64,000 nt of DNA from Olsenella sp. Marseille-P4559 (GTDB taxonomy: Bacteria > Actinomycetota > Coriobacteriia > Coriobacteriales > Atopobiaceae). Positions within the stretch are counted from its first letter, which is position 1. The number at the start of each line of letters is the position of its first letter. The stretch is taken from contig NZ_LR027574.1 of NCBI RefSeq assembly GCF_900605015.1, positions 790,139 through 854,138 of the forward strand, written 5' to 3'. Made by a program: the position numbers and the translations under genes. Below the pieces are notes generated by a model that did not search any database, was not told the origin of the DNA, and saw only the letters and a program-made list of their open reading frames with translations. Of the stretch, positions 18,585-26,952 are shown piece after piece.

Positions 18585-19736
18585 ATGGACGTGAGGGAGA
18601 CCTGCACAGCACTGGAGTTTGCGCGAGGGGTGCGCGAGGAGGCGCTCGACCTTCTGCGTGCGATCGGCCGCATCGGGGCACCCACGGGCGACGAGGGACG
18701 CCGCGCGGCGTTCGTGGCCGCATGGCTACGAGAGCAGGGCGCAGCCGACGTCGCCATCGACGAGGCGAGAAACGTCGTGTGTGTCCTGGGTGACCGTTCG
18801 GCACCCGGACGCGCGGTCTTCTCGGCCCACACCGACATAGTGTTTCCCGACACGGGCGAGCTGCCGCTCACTGAGGACGAGGAGAACATGTACGCCCCGG
18901 GCATCGGAGACGACACCGCCTGCCTGGTGACGCTCCTCATGGCCACCAAGTGGTTCCTCATGAACCGCCCACAGCTCGACACCTGCGTCGTGGTGGTTGC
19001 CAACTCTGGCGAAGAGGGCCTGGGCAACCTCAAGGGCACCAAGCAGCTTATGCGAGAGGCCACGGCGCCCGTAACAGAGCTCACGGCGCTCGACGCCCAC
19101 TTTCCCGAGGTGGTCACCGAGGCCGTAGGGTCGCTTCGCTACCGCATCAGCGTCCACACGCAGGGCGGGCACAGCTGGAAGGACTGGGGCGTCCCCAACG
19201 CCATCGAGCGCCTCTCGCGCATTGTGTGCGCCCTCTACGACCTGCCGCGTCCCACGGACGCCCGCACCACCTGCAACATTGGCCTCATCGAGGGCGGTAC
19301 CACAGTCAACAGCATCGCAAGCGAGGCCTCGTGCCTGTGCGAGTTTCGCTCCACGAGCGAGGCGTGCCTCCAAGAGATGGACGAGAAGCTACGCGGCCTC
19401 GTGGCCCAGGCGGACGCCCGCGACGACATGGAGGTCCACCTTGGCGTCATTGGGCGTCGCCCTGCCGCAGGCGATGTGAGCGAGAGCGCCGAGCGCCGGC
19501 TCACGCGCCGCTGCGACCAGGCGATCCAGGCGGTCCTTGGCATGCGCGCCCGCCACGTGAGCTCGTCGACCGACGCAAACGTGCCGCTTTCGCTGGGCGT
19601 CCCTGCCGTATGCGTGGGGACCATTGACGGCGGACTTCCCCACACGCGCGAGGAGTGGATCCGCAAGGCTTCGCTCGAGCAGGGCGTGGCCGTCGCGCTC
19701 CTGCTCATGATGGCGCACGTGGTGAAGGACGCCTAG
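18585..19736 (+). CDS. M20-family zinc metallopeptidase (PepT/DapE-like)
   Basis: This 383-residue cytosolic dizinc peptidase or amidohydrolase has its metal ligands visible: SAHTDIVFP (His, Asp), GIGDDTA (bridging Asp), ANSGEEGLGN (catalytic Glu and ligand) and a C-terminal PHTREEW His. The inserted dimerisation domain (HTQGGHSWKDW...) is present. By eye it is closer to tripeptidase T-like members than to DapE. It lies beside the lysine operon on the opposite strand, so a role as the N-acetyl-DAP deacetylase is conceivable but unproven. GGGAGG precedes the ATG. Confidence 0.85.
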   Translation: MDVRETCTALEFARGVREEALDLLRAIGRIGAPTGDEGRRAAFVAAWLREQGAADVAIDEARNVVCVLGDRSAPGRAVFSAHTDIVFPDTGELPLTEDEENMYAPGIGDDTACLVTLLMATKWFLMNRPQLDTCVVVVANSGEEGLGNLKGTKQLMREATAPVTELTALDAHFPEVVTEAVGSLRYRISVHTQGGHSWKDWGVPNAIERLSRIVCALYDLPRPTDARTTCNIGLIEGGTTVNSIASEASCLCEFRSTSEACLQEMDEKLRGLVAQADARDDMEVHLGVIGRRPAAGDVSESAERRLTRRCDQAIQAVLGMRARHVSSSTDANVPLSLGVPAVCVGTIDGGLPHTREEWIRKASLEQGVAVALLLMMAHVVKDA

Positions 19737-19739
19737 CCT

Positions 19740-20384
19740 CTGAGGGCCCCACAAACCCGGCGAGACGCTCGAGCCCCTCGACGCTGGGAAACGCGTAGAA
19801 CGCTCCCTGGGGCGTGACAATGGGCAGCCCCATGCGCTCGAGCGCTGCTACCGTGATGTCACGCCTTACCTGATAGGACGCGCGCATCGGCACCGTGTTG
19901 GTTGCCAGCGCCTCGACGGTAGCATGCTGCAGAAAAGCAGACACCGACGAGACGACGTGCTGGTGCACTTTGGCCATGGCGGCTGCGGCCTTCTCGCCAG
20001 CACCCACCCAGCCAAGCCGCAGCCAGTCATGGCCCAGGGCTTCGAGAAGCTGTTGGCCACGATCGTCCTGTCTGCCAGCTCGGGATAGAGTGCCTCCGTC
20101 GCGCCATCGGTCACAATCACGTTGCCAGGCGAGAGAACCACACCTCGCTCGGCTTCCCACGCGCATATCGCCTCGCGGAGCCAAGCGAAGCCATTGTTGG
20201 GCGGGTAGTGCGTGAGACCGTGGTCAAGATCTATCCCCACCTGCGCGCACGGCTGCGGGGGGCCTCCCCGGGCTCGCCCAGTGTGAGCGAGACGCAACCA
20301 GGGGTTTGCGCGGTCAGCGCCGAGAAGCGCCTGATGCCCAAGAGCCTGAGGTCATCAGATGCGGAGTTGAGCGAGAGGGGCATG
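19740..20384 (-). pseudogene. Decayed class I/II aminotransferase (PatA/N-acetyl-DAP aminotransferase-like)
   Basis: The gene starts well at ATG 20384 behind AAGGAGA and reads MPLSLNSASDDLRLLG...CVSLTLGEPGEAP. It then shifts frame into GLTHYPPNNGFAWLREAICAWE...VIVTDGATEALYPE. A deletion of the middle domain brings in VANSFSKPWAMTG, which contains the PLP lysine. Another frame shift leads to AAMAKVHQHVVSS...YQVRRDITVAALERMG...GAFYAFPSVEG. The last about 80 residues are missing. The order of motifs is that of PatA-type aminotransferases. At least two frameshifts and one deletion mean it is inactive. Confidence 0.85.
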
Positions 20385-20461
20385 GGTGTCTCCTTGGGAT
20401 TCCACGCTGTCCCATATGTGGCTCTAGGGCGGCGCGCGGGCACAGCTTCTCGAAGCCTAAC

Positions 20462-20481
20462 AAAAAAGACCCCGCAGGGTC
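20462..20481 (-). terminator. Rho-independent terminator downstream of the 74-residue gene
   Basis: Read on the minus strand: GACCC-TGCG-GGGTC followed by TTTTTT. It lies about 70 bases after the stop of the gene at 20548-20772 and before the decayed aminotransferase. Confidence 0.6.
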
Positions 20482-20547
20482 CCACTTGCCGAAAATGTGA
20501 TGATTGCCGCCTCGTGATGGCACCGAGGGTGCCGGGGCGCATGGCCC

Positions 20548-20772
20548 CTAACCGACCCTGGTGCACTTGACGAGCAGGTGAGAATCCCCGTGGTTTGCAG
20601 CATGGCTCTCGTACCAGCGTTCTATGTCGCGGTAGAGCCACAGGGGGCTGTCAGCCTCGAAGCTGCGACGATGGTCGTCAAACATTGCGGTGTACTCGCC
20701 GCTCATGAACCAGCCGTTCATGCAGGCGTCGAGAACCTTCTTCTGAAGCCTGCTCAGGTCCCTGATCTTCAT
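20548..20772 (-). CDS. Small conserved-looking protein of unknown function (74 aa)
   Basis: The protein begins MKIRDLSRLQKKVLDACMNGWFMSGEYTAMF and is rich in charged and aromatic residues (SPLWLYRDIERWYESH). It has no membrane segment. A strong ribosome site (GGAGAGGAGGCACT) precedes the ATG at 20772, and a terminator follows, so it is probably a real monocistronic gene. I do not recognise a family. Confidence 0.65.
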   Translation of the reverse strand: MKIRDLSRLQKKVLDACMNGWFMSGEYTAMFDDHRRSFEADSPLWLYRDIERWYESHAANHGDSHLLVKCTRVG

Positions 20773-20933
20773 AGTGCCTCCTCTCCTGGTAATGGCAGCA
20801 TTGCCGGTGATTATGATACCCATCACATGGGGGTGACATGTTGCGGCCCAGCAAATGCACAGAATGCCTACAACTTGTTTGAACAAGTAGTAAGCCCAGC
20901 GTAAGTGGTTCGTTTGGAAACCATGGGGTCCCG

Positions 20934-21398
20934 CTAGCGGAATTTCTCCAGGCGCGCGAGAGCATCTTGTACGGTGTCGCGCACATGGTCGACACGATTG
21001 CGCGCGTCCTCGATCTTGCTCTGGACCACGATGTCGGAGATGGCCCCGTCAAAGAAGAAGTCCGCAAACGTCCAGCCCCGGCTGATGTCCACCTTGAGTC
21101 CAGAGATCTCGTGCACGTCCGAGAGTTCGCGCGAGAAGGCCTCGAGAGACGACTGCGCATCACGTAGCGCGTCCTGCGCCTCGTCGATACGGTGGTGCTT
21201 CACCAGCCCAGAGATGAGGCCCCCACCAAAGATGTCGAGCATGCCCCATCCGGAAGCGCTGTCCAGGCACTTGGCCGCCCGGTCAAGGCATGAGAGAGCC
21301 TCCTTGCCTGCGGCGATTGCCTCCTCAATCTCTCGCTTTGGGTTGAAGTCCTCTCCGGGAACCTCGTAGATTGGGCTGCTGTCGCTGTTGCGGGCCAT
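20934..21398 (-). CDS. Coiled-coil protein of unknown function (154 aa)
   Basis: After an N-terminal segment (MARNSDSSPIYEVPGEDFNPKREIEEAI) the protein is mostly amphipathic helix. It contains two similar Gly/aromatic segments, SGWGMLDIFGGGLISGLVKHHRIDEAQ and RGWTFADFFFDGAISDIVVQSKIEDAR, each followed by a heptad-like helix. This is an internal duplication. The segments look like paired helical hairpins of a conserved hypothetical family seen in Firmicutes and Actinobacteria, but I cannot name it. ATG 21398 is used because GCGAGGAT precedes it. An upstream ATG at 21428 is possible. Confidence 0.6.
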   Translation of the reverse strand: MARNSDSSPIYEVPGEDFNPKREIEEAIAAGKEALSCLDRAAKCLDSASGWGMLDIFGGGLISGLVKHHRIDEAQDALRDAQSSLEAFSRELSDVHEISGLKVDISRGWTFADFFFDGAISDIVVQSKIEDARNRVDHVRDTVQDALARLEKFR

Positions 21399-21605
21399 GT
21401 GATCCTCGCCCCTCGTGTGTGTTGACATGTGCTTCCGACGGTCCTCTTGCCCACATTCTACCCGGGAGCGTCTGCCGTGGTCACAGGCATCCATCTTGTG
21501 CATGCATGGGACGGAGAGTCGCCATACAATTCTCGTATGAATTGACCATGCAGGTCGCCATGCCAACCGGCAGGCCGACGCGCAGGCATCGCAGGGGAGG
21601 CACGT

Positions 21606-22472
21606 GTGAACCTCAAGCAGCTGGAGTACTTCGTCGCCATCGCCGAGGAGCACCAGATCACGGCGGCAGCACGGCGCCTGCACATCTCGCAGCCGCCGCT
21701 CTCCTACGAGCTCGCCCAGCTCGAGCGCGAGTTGGGGACCACGTTCGTACGCAGGGGCCCGCGCTCGGCCACGCTCACGGATGCCGGCAAGCTCCTCTAC
21801 GAGCGAGCCCTACGCATCCTTGCGCTTGCGCAGGCTACCAAGCGCGACGTCGAGGGCGTGGGCAAGGGCATGGCGGGGGTGCTCACGCTTGGGGTCGACG
21901 CCTCGTGCGTGGGCTCGGTCCCCGGGTCGAGGCTCGCCGAGCTCGCGACGGTGCCAGATGTCTCGGTGGAGCTTCGTGAGGGCGACACGCCGCAGGTGCT
22001 CGAGATGCTCGAGGGAGGCGTGGTGGACATTGGGGTCGTGCGCACGCCCTTCCCAAGCGACGGCCTGCGCTGTCGCTATGCTAAGGCGGAACGCATGCTT
22101 GCCATCATGCCACCCGCGCTCGAGGTGGGGACGGAGATGGACGTCACCTGCGCGCAGCTCTCGGATGTGCCCGTAATACTCACGCGACGCCTCGAGGCAC
22201 AGGTACGAGACGCCTTTGCCGATGCCAAGGCCAACCTTCTCGCAAGCTGCACGGTCGATGACCCCCGCACGGCCTGCACGTGGGCGCGCAATGGGATGGG
22301 GGTCGCCCTCGTTCCCGAGACGCTCCTGCCCGTGACGGACACGGGCGAGTGCTTCATAAAGGTGATTGCCGAGAAGGGCTTGTCCACGCGGCAAGCGGTG
22401 GTCTGGAAGGCAGACCGGTACATGTCACCGCTTGCGCAGAGGTGCTTGGCTCTTCTCGGCGACCTGGGATAG
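21606..22472 (+). CDS. LysR-family transcriptional regulator
   Basis: This 288-residue regulator has an N-terminal winged helix-turn-helix (MNLKQLEYFVAIAEEHQITAAARRLHISQPPLS) and a two-lobed effector domain. The recognition helix LHISQPPLSYELAQLE is canonical. It starts with GTG behind GGGGAGG. It diverges from the coiled-coil gene at 20934-21398, which could be a target, since LysR proteins often regulate the divergent neighbour. The effector is unknown. Confidence 0.9.
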   Translation: MNLKQLEYFVAIAEEHQITAAARRLHISQPPLSYELAQLERELGTTFVRRGPRSATLTDAGKLLYERALRILALAQATKRDVEGVGKGMAGVLTLGVDASCVGSVPGSRLAELATVPDVSVELREGDTPQVLEMLEGGVVDIGVVRTPFPSDGLRCRYAKAERMLAIMPPALEVGTEMDVTCAQLSDVPVILTRRLEAQVRDAFADAKANLLASCTVDDPRTACTWARNGMGVALVPETLLPVTDTGECFIKVIAEKGLSTRQAVVWKADRYMSPLAQRCLALLGDLG

Positions 22473-22524
22473 GGACCAGCCGGACTAAGGAAGGGGCGCC
22501 CGGCCGGGGAACCAACTGGCAGCG

Positions 22525-22779
22525 CTACTTGTCGCTTGTGGCACCCTCGACATCAGCGTCATCGGGATCGGCGACGACCTCCTCGACGTTCCCGGATTCG
22601 CCGGGCTTCTCGGCCTTGGAGACGGCCCTGCCGCCATCGCCCTCCTCCATGCCCTCGCGCACGTTCTTGACGGTCTTGCCGATGGCAGAGCCGAGCTTGG
22701 GAAGGTTCTTGGGCCCAAAGATGACAAGGGCAATCACGAGGATGACGAGAAGTTCGGGGACTCCCAGTCCGAGAATCAT
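22525..22779 (-). CDS. tatA: Twin-arginine translocase subunit TatA/E
   Basis: This 84-residue protein has one N-terminal membrane helix (VPELLVILVIALVIFGP), the FGPKNLPKLG hinge and an amphipathic helix (SAIGKTVKNVREGM), then an acidic tail. It forms the pore of the Tat export pathway for folded proteins. No tatC is in this window. GGAGGCACGCA precedes the ATG. Confidence 0.93.
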   Translation of the reverse strand: MILGLGVPELLVILVIALVIFGPKNLPKLGSAIGKTVKNVREGMEEGDGGRAVSKAEKPGESGNVEEVVADPDDADVEGATSDK

Positions 22780-22838
22780 TGCGTGCCTCCTTGGACGACA
22801 TACGTTTGGACGGCAACGCCTTGTTGCGGCCCCTTGCA

Positions 22839-22856
22839 GCACGTCATGGGACGTGC
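22839..22856. promoter_or_regulatory. Perfect inverted repeat between tatA and mtnP
   Basis: GCACGTC-ATGG-GACGTGC lies in the divergent gap between tatA (minus) and mtnP (plus), a place and shape suitable for a dimeric regulator. No regulator is assigned. Confidence 0.3.
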
Positions 22857-23048
22857 CGCCTTTCAGTCCTGATGGTAGGGCGACAGTATGGATAGGTAAA
22901 ATACATTTTGATGGGCTGTGACATACAGAGTTTATATCGATTGCCCAGTACGGGCGCTCGGACTGCTGACAGGGAGGCACGTGACGCGGCGGCACGGCCA
23001 CCTTACAATGATCGAGGGCACATGAACCCCATTCGAAAGGAGCCACAC

Positions 23049-23861
23049 ATGGCAGAGCTTCCGCAGGCAGAGATTGGCATCTTTGGCGGGTCCGGTTTCT
23101 ACAGCCTCTTCGAGGGCGACCGCGAGGAGGTCTCCCTCGACACGCGCTGGGGTCAGCCCTCCGATGTCTACACCGTGGGAACCATCGGCGGACGCAAGGT
23201 TGCGTTTCTCCCCCGCCATGGTCACAAGCACACCTTTGCACCCGGCGAGGTCAACTACCGAGCCAACCTCTGGGGCATGCGCGAGCTTGGCGTGAAGCAG
23301 GTCATTGGACCCTGCTCGGTAGGGTCCCTCTCGCTTGACATCCACCCCGGCGACTTTGTGATCTGCGACCAGTTCGTCGACAGGACCAGGTGCCGTGCCG
23401 ACACCTTCTTCACACATGAGCTTGGCCTTGGCGTGCAGCACCTCTCCGCCGCTCGCCCCTACTGCGAGACCATGCGCAAGATTGCCGTCGAGAAGTGTCG
23501 CGAGCTTGGCATTCCCGTGCACGACGGAGGCGCTGTGGTCACCATCCAGGGCCCGCGCTTCTCGACCACGGCAGAGAGCGAGTGGTTCCAGAAGATGGGC
23601 TGGTCTGTGGTGAACATGACACAGTACCCCGAGGCGTGGCTCGCGCGCGAGCTTGGCATGCACTACGTGAACATTAGCCTGGTTACCGACTACGATTCGG
23701 GCCTGGGCAAGTACGCGGCCGTCACCAACGACGACGTGCTGCGCGTCTTTAGCGAGAACCTCCACCTGCTGCGCAAGCTCATCGAGGCCATGGTCCCCGC
23801 TCTTCCCGAGAATATCGACGACGACTGCACCGGAAGCGCAGCGCTCTTCGAGCGACTCTAG
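23049..23861 (+). CDS. mtnP: S-methyl-5'-thioadenosine phosphorylase
   Basis: This 270-residue member of the PNP/MTAP family cleaves methylthioadenosine (or a related nucleoside) with phosphate, feeding methionine and adenine salvage. GIFGGSGFY at the N-terminus binds phosphate. PRHGHKHTFAPGEVNYRAN and TIQGPRFSTTAESEWF are family signatures. NMTQYPEAWLARE contains the nucleoside-binding Met. AAAGGAG precedes the ATG at 23049. It stands alone with a long upstream region. Confidence 0.92.
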   Translation: MAELPQAEIGIFGGSGFYSLFEGDREEVSLDTRWGQPSDVYTVGTIGGRKVAFLPRHGHKHTFAPGEVNYRANLWGMRELGVKQVIGPCSVGSLSLDIHPGDFVICDQFVDRTRCRADTFFTHELGLGVQHLSAARPYCETMRKIAVEKCRELGIPVHDGGAVVTIQGPRFSTTAESEWFQKMGWSVVNMTQYPEAWLARELGMHYVNISLVTDYDSGLGKYAAVTNDDVLRVFSENLHLLRKLIEAMVPALPENIDDDCTGSAALFERL

Positions 23862-23955
23862 GGTGACAGTTGGGGTGCGCCGCCCGGTGGCGACGCCGCG
23901 CGGCGCACCCAGCAAGTCTCGAAACCGACCCTCCGACGCCGCGCGGCAACCCAGC

Positions 23956-24384
23956 CTAGTCCAGCTCGCCCTCCTCCAGAATCTGGAAGCCAGCCCGCTC
24001 GATGGCAAAGACGGCCTCGGCGGCCTGCGCGGGATCGGTCACCTTTAGGGCAAAGATGGCATTGCCGTCCTGGTGAGAGAAGCAATACCCATATTCCACC
24101 GAGATGTCCGCCTCGTCGAGCGTCTCAAGAAGCTCCGCCAGCCCACCAGGCCGGTTGGGCACAGCCACGGCCGTGACCTTGGTCAAGCGGGCACGGTATC
24201 CCGCTGCGTCAAGCGCTGCCTTGGCCTTGTCGGCCTCATTGCACACAATGCGCACCAAGCCGTACTCGGGGGTATCGGCAATCGAGAGGGCACTCATGTT
24301 GACGCCCGCGTCCGCGAGAGAGCGGCAGAGTGCCGCCAGACGCCCCTTGTCGTTCTCGAGAAAGACTGAGATTTGCTTGATCAT
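23956..24384 (-). CDS. Tandem ACT-domain protein
   Basis: This 142-residue cytosolic protein consists of two ACT folds (MIKQISVFLENDKGRLAAL... and AVAVPNRPGGLAELLETL...), which bind small ligands such as amino acids. It starts in the overlap TGATG with the end of paaK, so the two are translated together. This ACT-plus-PaaK pairing recurs in anaerobes that make or use aryl acids from aromatic amino acids. The ACT protein may sense the amino acid. The precise ligand is unknown. Confidence 0.85.
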   Translation of the reverse strand: MIKQISVFLENDKGRLAALCRSLADAGVNMSALSIADTPEYGLVRIVCNEADKAKAALDAAGYRARLTKVTAVAVPNRPGGLAELLETLDEADISVEYGYCFSHQDGNAIFALKVTDPAQAAEAVFAIERAGFQILEEGELD

Positions 24385-25730
24385 CACTTAATCCCCTTCC
24401 TCATGTCGATGACGCGCTTGGCCTTGCCTGTGCTGCGCGAGATGGACTTGGGTTCGACGATGCGAACCTTGACGCCAACGGAGAGGTCGGTTTTGAGGCG
24501 AGCAGAGATTTGACGCTGCAGGGCCTCAATGGCGCCGGTCTGGTCAAAGTCGAAGTCGGGATTGGCTTCCGCCTTGAGCGTGACCACGTCCAGCGATCGC
24601 TCGTCGGTGCCAACCTCAATCTGGTACCAGCTCGAGACATGGTCGAAGGTCTTCATGACGTCCTCGATCTGCGATGGGAAGACGTTCACACCACGGATGA
24701 TGAGCATGTCGTCGGTGCGGCCGTGCAGGCGGTCGATGCGCTTGTGCGTGCAGCCGCAGGGGCACTCACCAGGCAGGATGCGCGTGATGTCGCGTGTGCG
24801 GTAGCGCACGACGGGCGATGCCTCGCGGTCGAGCGTGGTGAGGACAAGCTCGCCCCACTCGCCATCGGGCAGGCGCCTGCCCGTAGCAGGATCGATGATC
24901 TCGGCGAAGAAGTGGTCCTCGGCAAGGTGCAGGCCGTCCTGCTCGAGGCACTCGCAGGCCACACCCGGACCCATGGTCTCGGTGAGGCCATAGATGTCGA
25001 GAGCCCTGTAGTTGAGCTTGCGCTCCAGCTCGATGCGGAAGTTGTCCGAGAAGGGCTCGGCGCCGTGGATGCCTGCCTTGAGGTGGAAGTCGCGAGTGGG
25101 ATCGAGCCCCATCTCGAGCGCCGTGTCAGCGATGTGCATCGCGTAGCTGGGCGTGCAGCAGAGGATTGTGGTGCCCATCTCGCGCAAGATGCGAATCTGA
25201 CGCTCGGTGTTGCCGGCCGAGGCGGGGATGACCGTGGCGCCCGAGGCAAGCGCGCCGTAGTGGGCGCCCAAGCCACCCGTGAAGAGGCCATAGCCATAGG
25301 CAACCTGTACCACGTCTGTGGCACCGCCGTCCGCAAAGCGGATGCTGCGGGCGAAGCAGTCTGACCAGAAGTCAAGGTCATGCTGGGTATAGGCACCAAG
25401 CGTCGCCACACCGGTGGTGCCCGAGGACATGTGGATCTCTCGCACGTCCGAGAGGGGCACGGCAAGCATGCCATAGGGTGCGGCGTCGCGAAGGTCCTGT
25501 TTGGTCACAAAGGGCGCATGTGCGAGGTCATCGAGAGAGACAAGGCGATAGGGGTCGAAGCCTGCCTCGTCGAAGGAGCGCTTGTAGAACGGGATGTGCT
25601 CGTAGCAGTTGACCAGCGTGCGTCGAACGGCCTCGAGCTGCATCTCCTCGAGCTTCTCGTGCGAAAGCCGCGTAGGGTCTGCCGCCTCCGCATCTCCAGC
25701 CACCGTCGTGCCATCGTGCTCGCTTGCCAT
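24384..25730 (-). CDS. paaK: Phenylacetate-CoA ligase (aryl-acid CoA ligase)
   Basis: This AMP-forming ligase activates phenylacetate-like aryl acids. Its 448 residues include the ATP-binding SSGTTGVATLGAYT, the YGLTETMGPG A5 motif, the YRTRDITRIL motif and RTDDMLIIRGVNVFPSQIE. A Cys-containing PGECPCGCTHKR loop is typical of PaaK. AAGGCGG lies before the ATG at 25730. The frame is open upstream, but that extra sequence is not PaaK-like. It is coupled to an ACT-domain protein, and no other phenylacetate catabolic gene is nearby, so synthesis or reversible activation of aryl acids is more likely than degradation. Confidence 0.9.
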   Translation of the reverse strand: MASEHDGTTVAGDAEAADPTRLSHEKLEEMQLEAVRRTLVNCYEHIPFYKRSFDEAGFDPYRLVSLDDLAHAPFVTKQDLRDAAPYGMLAVPLSDVREIHMSSGTTGVATLGAYTQHDLDFWSDCFARSIRFADGGATDVVQVAYGYGLFTGGLGAHYGALASGATVIPASAGNTERQIRILREMGTTILCCTPSYAMHIADTALEMGLDPTRDFHLKAGIHGAEPFSDNFRIELERKLNYRALDIYGLTETMGPGVACECLEQDGLHLAEDHFFAEIIDPATGRRLPDGEWGELVLTTLDREASPVVRYRTRDITRILPGECPCGCTHKRIDRLHGRTDDMLIIRGVNVFPSQIEDVMKTFDHVSSWYQIEVGTDERSLDVVTLKAEANPDFDFDQTGAIEALQRQISARLKTDLSVGVKVRIVEPKSISRSTGKAKRVIDMRKGIK

Positions 25731-25969
25731 GCCAAGCCGCCTTTCGAGCCAACCGCGCGTCGAAATCCGGGACGTCCGACGCGTGCACCCATTGTCATCC
25801 AGGAGCCGCTTCCACAGGAATCTGAATCCGTGAGCGCACTTTATCATAGGAGAGCGTCGACGAGGGTCGGCCAGTAGCATGAGATTTGGGTTCGGGGCCA
25901 ACGGTGCGCGTCGCAGCGGCATGTGGCGCGTACGGCTATAGTTGGCTCCGGTAACAACGGGGAGGACTC

Positions 25970-26554
25970 ATGAGCGAGCTGCGCATCACGGCGGCTAGCC
26001 GCACAGACGCAGAAGACCTGGCAGCCATCTACGCACCCTACGTGCAAGACACCGCAATCACCTTTGAATACGATGCCCCCGATGCGCAGGAGATGGCAGT
26101 GCGCATCGGGGGCATCACCCTTACCCACCCCTGGTTGGTGGCTCGTGACGGGGCGGGCGGCGTGCTGGGCTACGCCTACGCAAGTCCCTACTATGGGCGC
26201 GCGGCATACGGCTGGTGCGTGGAGACCTCCGTCTACGTGGCACGCGAGGAGCGCGGGCACGGCGTTGGCTCGGCCCTCTACCGGGCACTCGAGCGGGCGC
26301 TTTCGGCACAGGGCATCCTCAACCTCTACGCCTGCATCGCCACGACCGACGAGCCGGATGCCCACCTCGGCAACGCAAGCGTGGCGTTTCACGAGCGACT
26401 TGGCTACCGCGAGATAGGCCACTTCCCCAAGTGCGGCTACAAGTTTGGTCGTTGGTACGACACCGTATGGATGGAGCGCGACCTCGGAGAGCACGTCGCC
26501 GCCCAGCCCATCTGGCGGACGTTTCCCCAGGTGAAAGCCGAGCTGGGACTGTAG
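25970..26554 (+). CDS. GNAT N-acetyltransferase, phosphinothricin acetyltransferase-like
   Basis: This 194-residue acetyltransferase has the PAT/YncA layout: IRxA.xxDA..IAxIY (ITAASRTDAEDLAAIYAPYV), WLVARDG, GYAYASPYYGRAAYGWCVETSVYV, the acetyl-CoA loop ERGHGVGSALYRAL, and the C-terminal FHERLGYREIGHFPKCGYKFGRWYDTVWMER. Members acetylate small amines such as methionine derivatives or the herbicide phosphinothricin. The true substrate is unknown. GGGGAGG precedes the ATG. Confidence 0.9.
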   Translation: MSELRITAASRTDAEDLAAIYAPYVQDTAITFEYDAPDAQEMAVRIGGITLTHPWLVARDGAGGVLGYAYASPYYGRAAYGWCVETSVYVAREERGHGVGSALYRALERALSAQGILNLYACIATTDEPDAHLGNASVAFHERLGYREIGHFPKCGYKFGRWYDTVWMERDLGEHVAAQPIWRTFPQVKAELGL

Positions 26555-26654
26555 GTGAAGCCTCCTCGGGACCCTCTCCAAAGCTCGGCTTACCTGCACG
26601 AGGCCAGAGAGACCTGGAGTGGCGTGCAGGCCGACTGGCAAGCAGCCGTCCCAA

Positions 26655-26859
26655 TGGCAGAAGTCCGGCATCGTGCGTACGCACGACCGAGACTTGCTGC
26701 CAATTTCGCCCTCCAAGAGCCCCATGCTGGCAGAAATCCGCCATCATGCGTACGCACAACCCCGGCCCGTTGCCATGGCTCTCTCGTCCAACTGGGCAAA
26801 CGTCGCCGCCCTGGCAGCTCTCCCTGGTCGTGCGTACGCACGATGCGGCTTTCTAGCCA
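26655..26859. repeat. Array A of the 48-bp palindromic element (three units)
   Basis: Units at 26655-26702, 26728-26775 and 26812-26859, each exactly 48 bp: TGGCAG-N12-GTGCGTACGCAC-N12-CTGCCA with few mismatches. Linkers are 25 and 36 bases, so core centres are 73 and 84 bases apart. The 36-base linker contains CCAACTGGGCAAACG. The array lies between the convergent acetyltransferase and pdxR ends. Unit 1 can fold as a nearly complete hairpin (TGGCAG-AAGTC pairs with GACTTG-CTGCCA). Confidence 0.85.
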
Positions 26860-26952
26860 GCCCGCCCAACTACGGCCTGGTTGCATGCACGGAGAAGGGC
26901 GCAATTGGGTCGCAGGCCTTTGGCTTGGGAACGGCCGCCTCTCCAAGCGTCC

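Noticed and set aside
24384..25922. A longer N-terminus for PaaK starting at 25922
   Set aside because: The added 64 residues are unlike PaaK, and a good ribosome site stands before the ATG at 25730.
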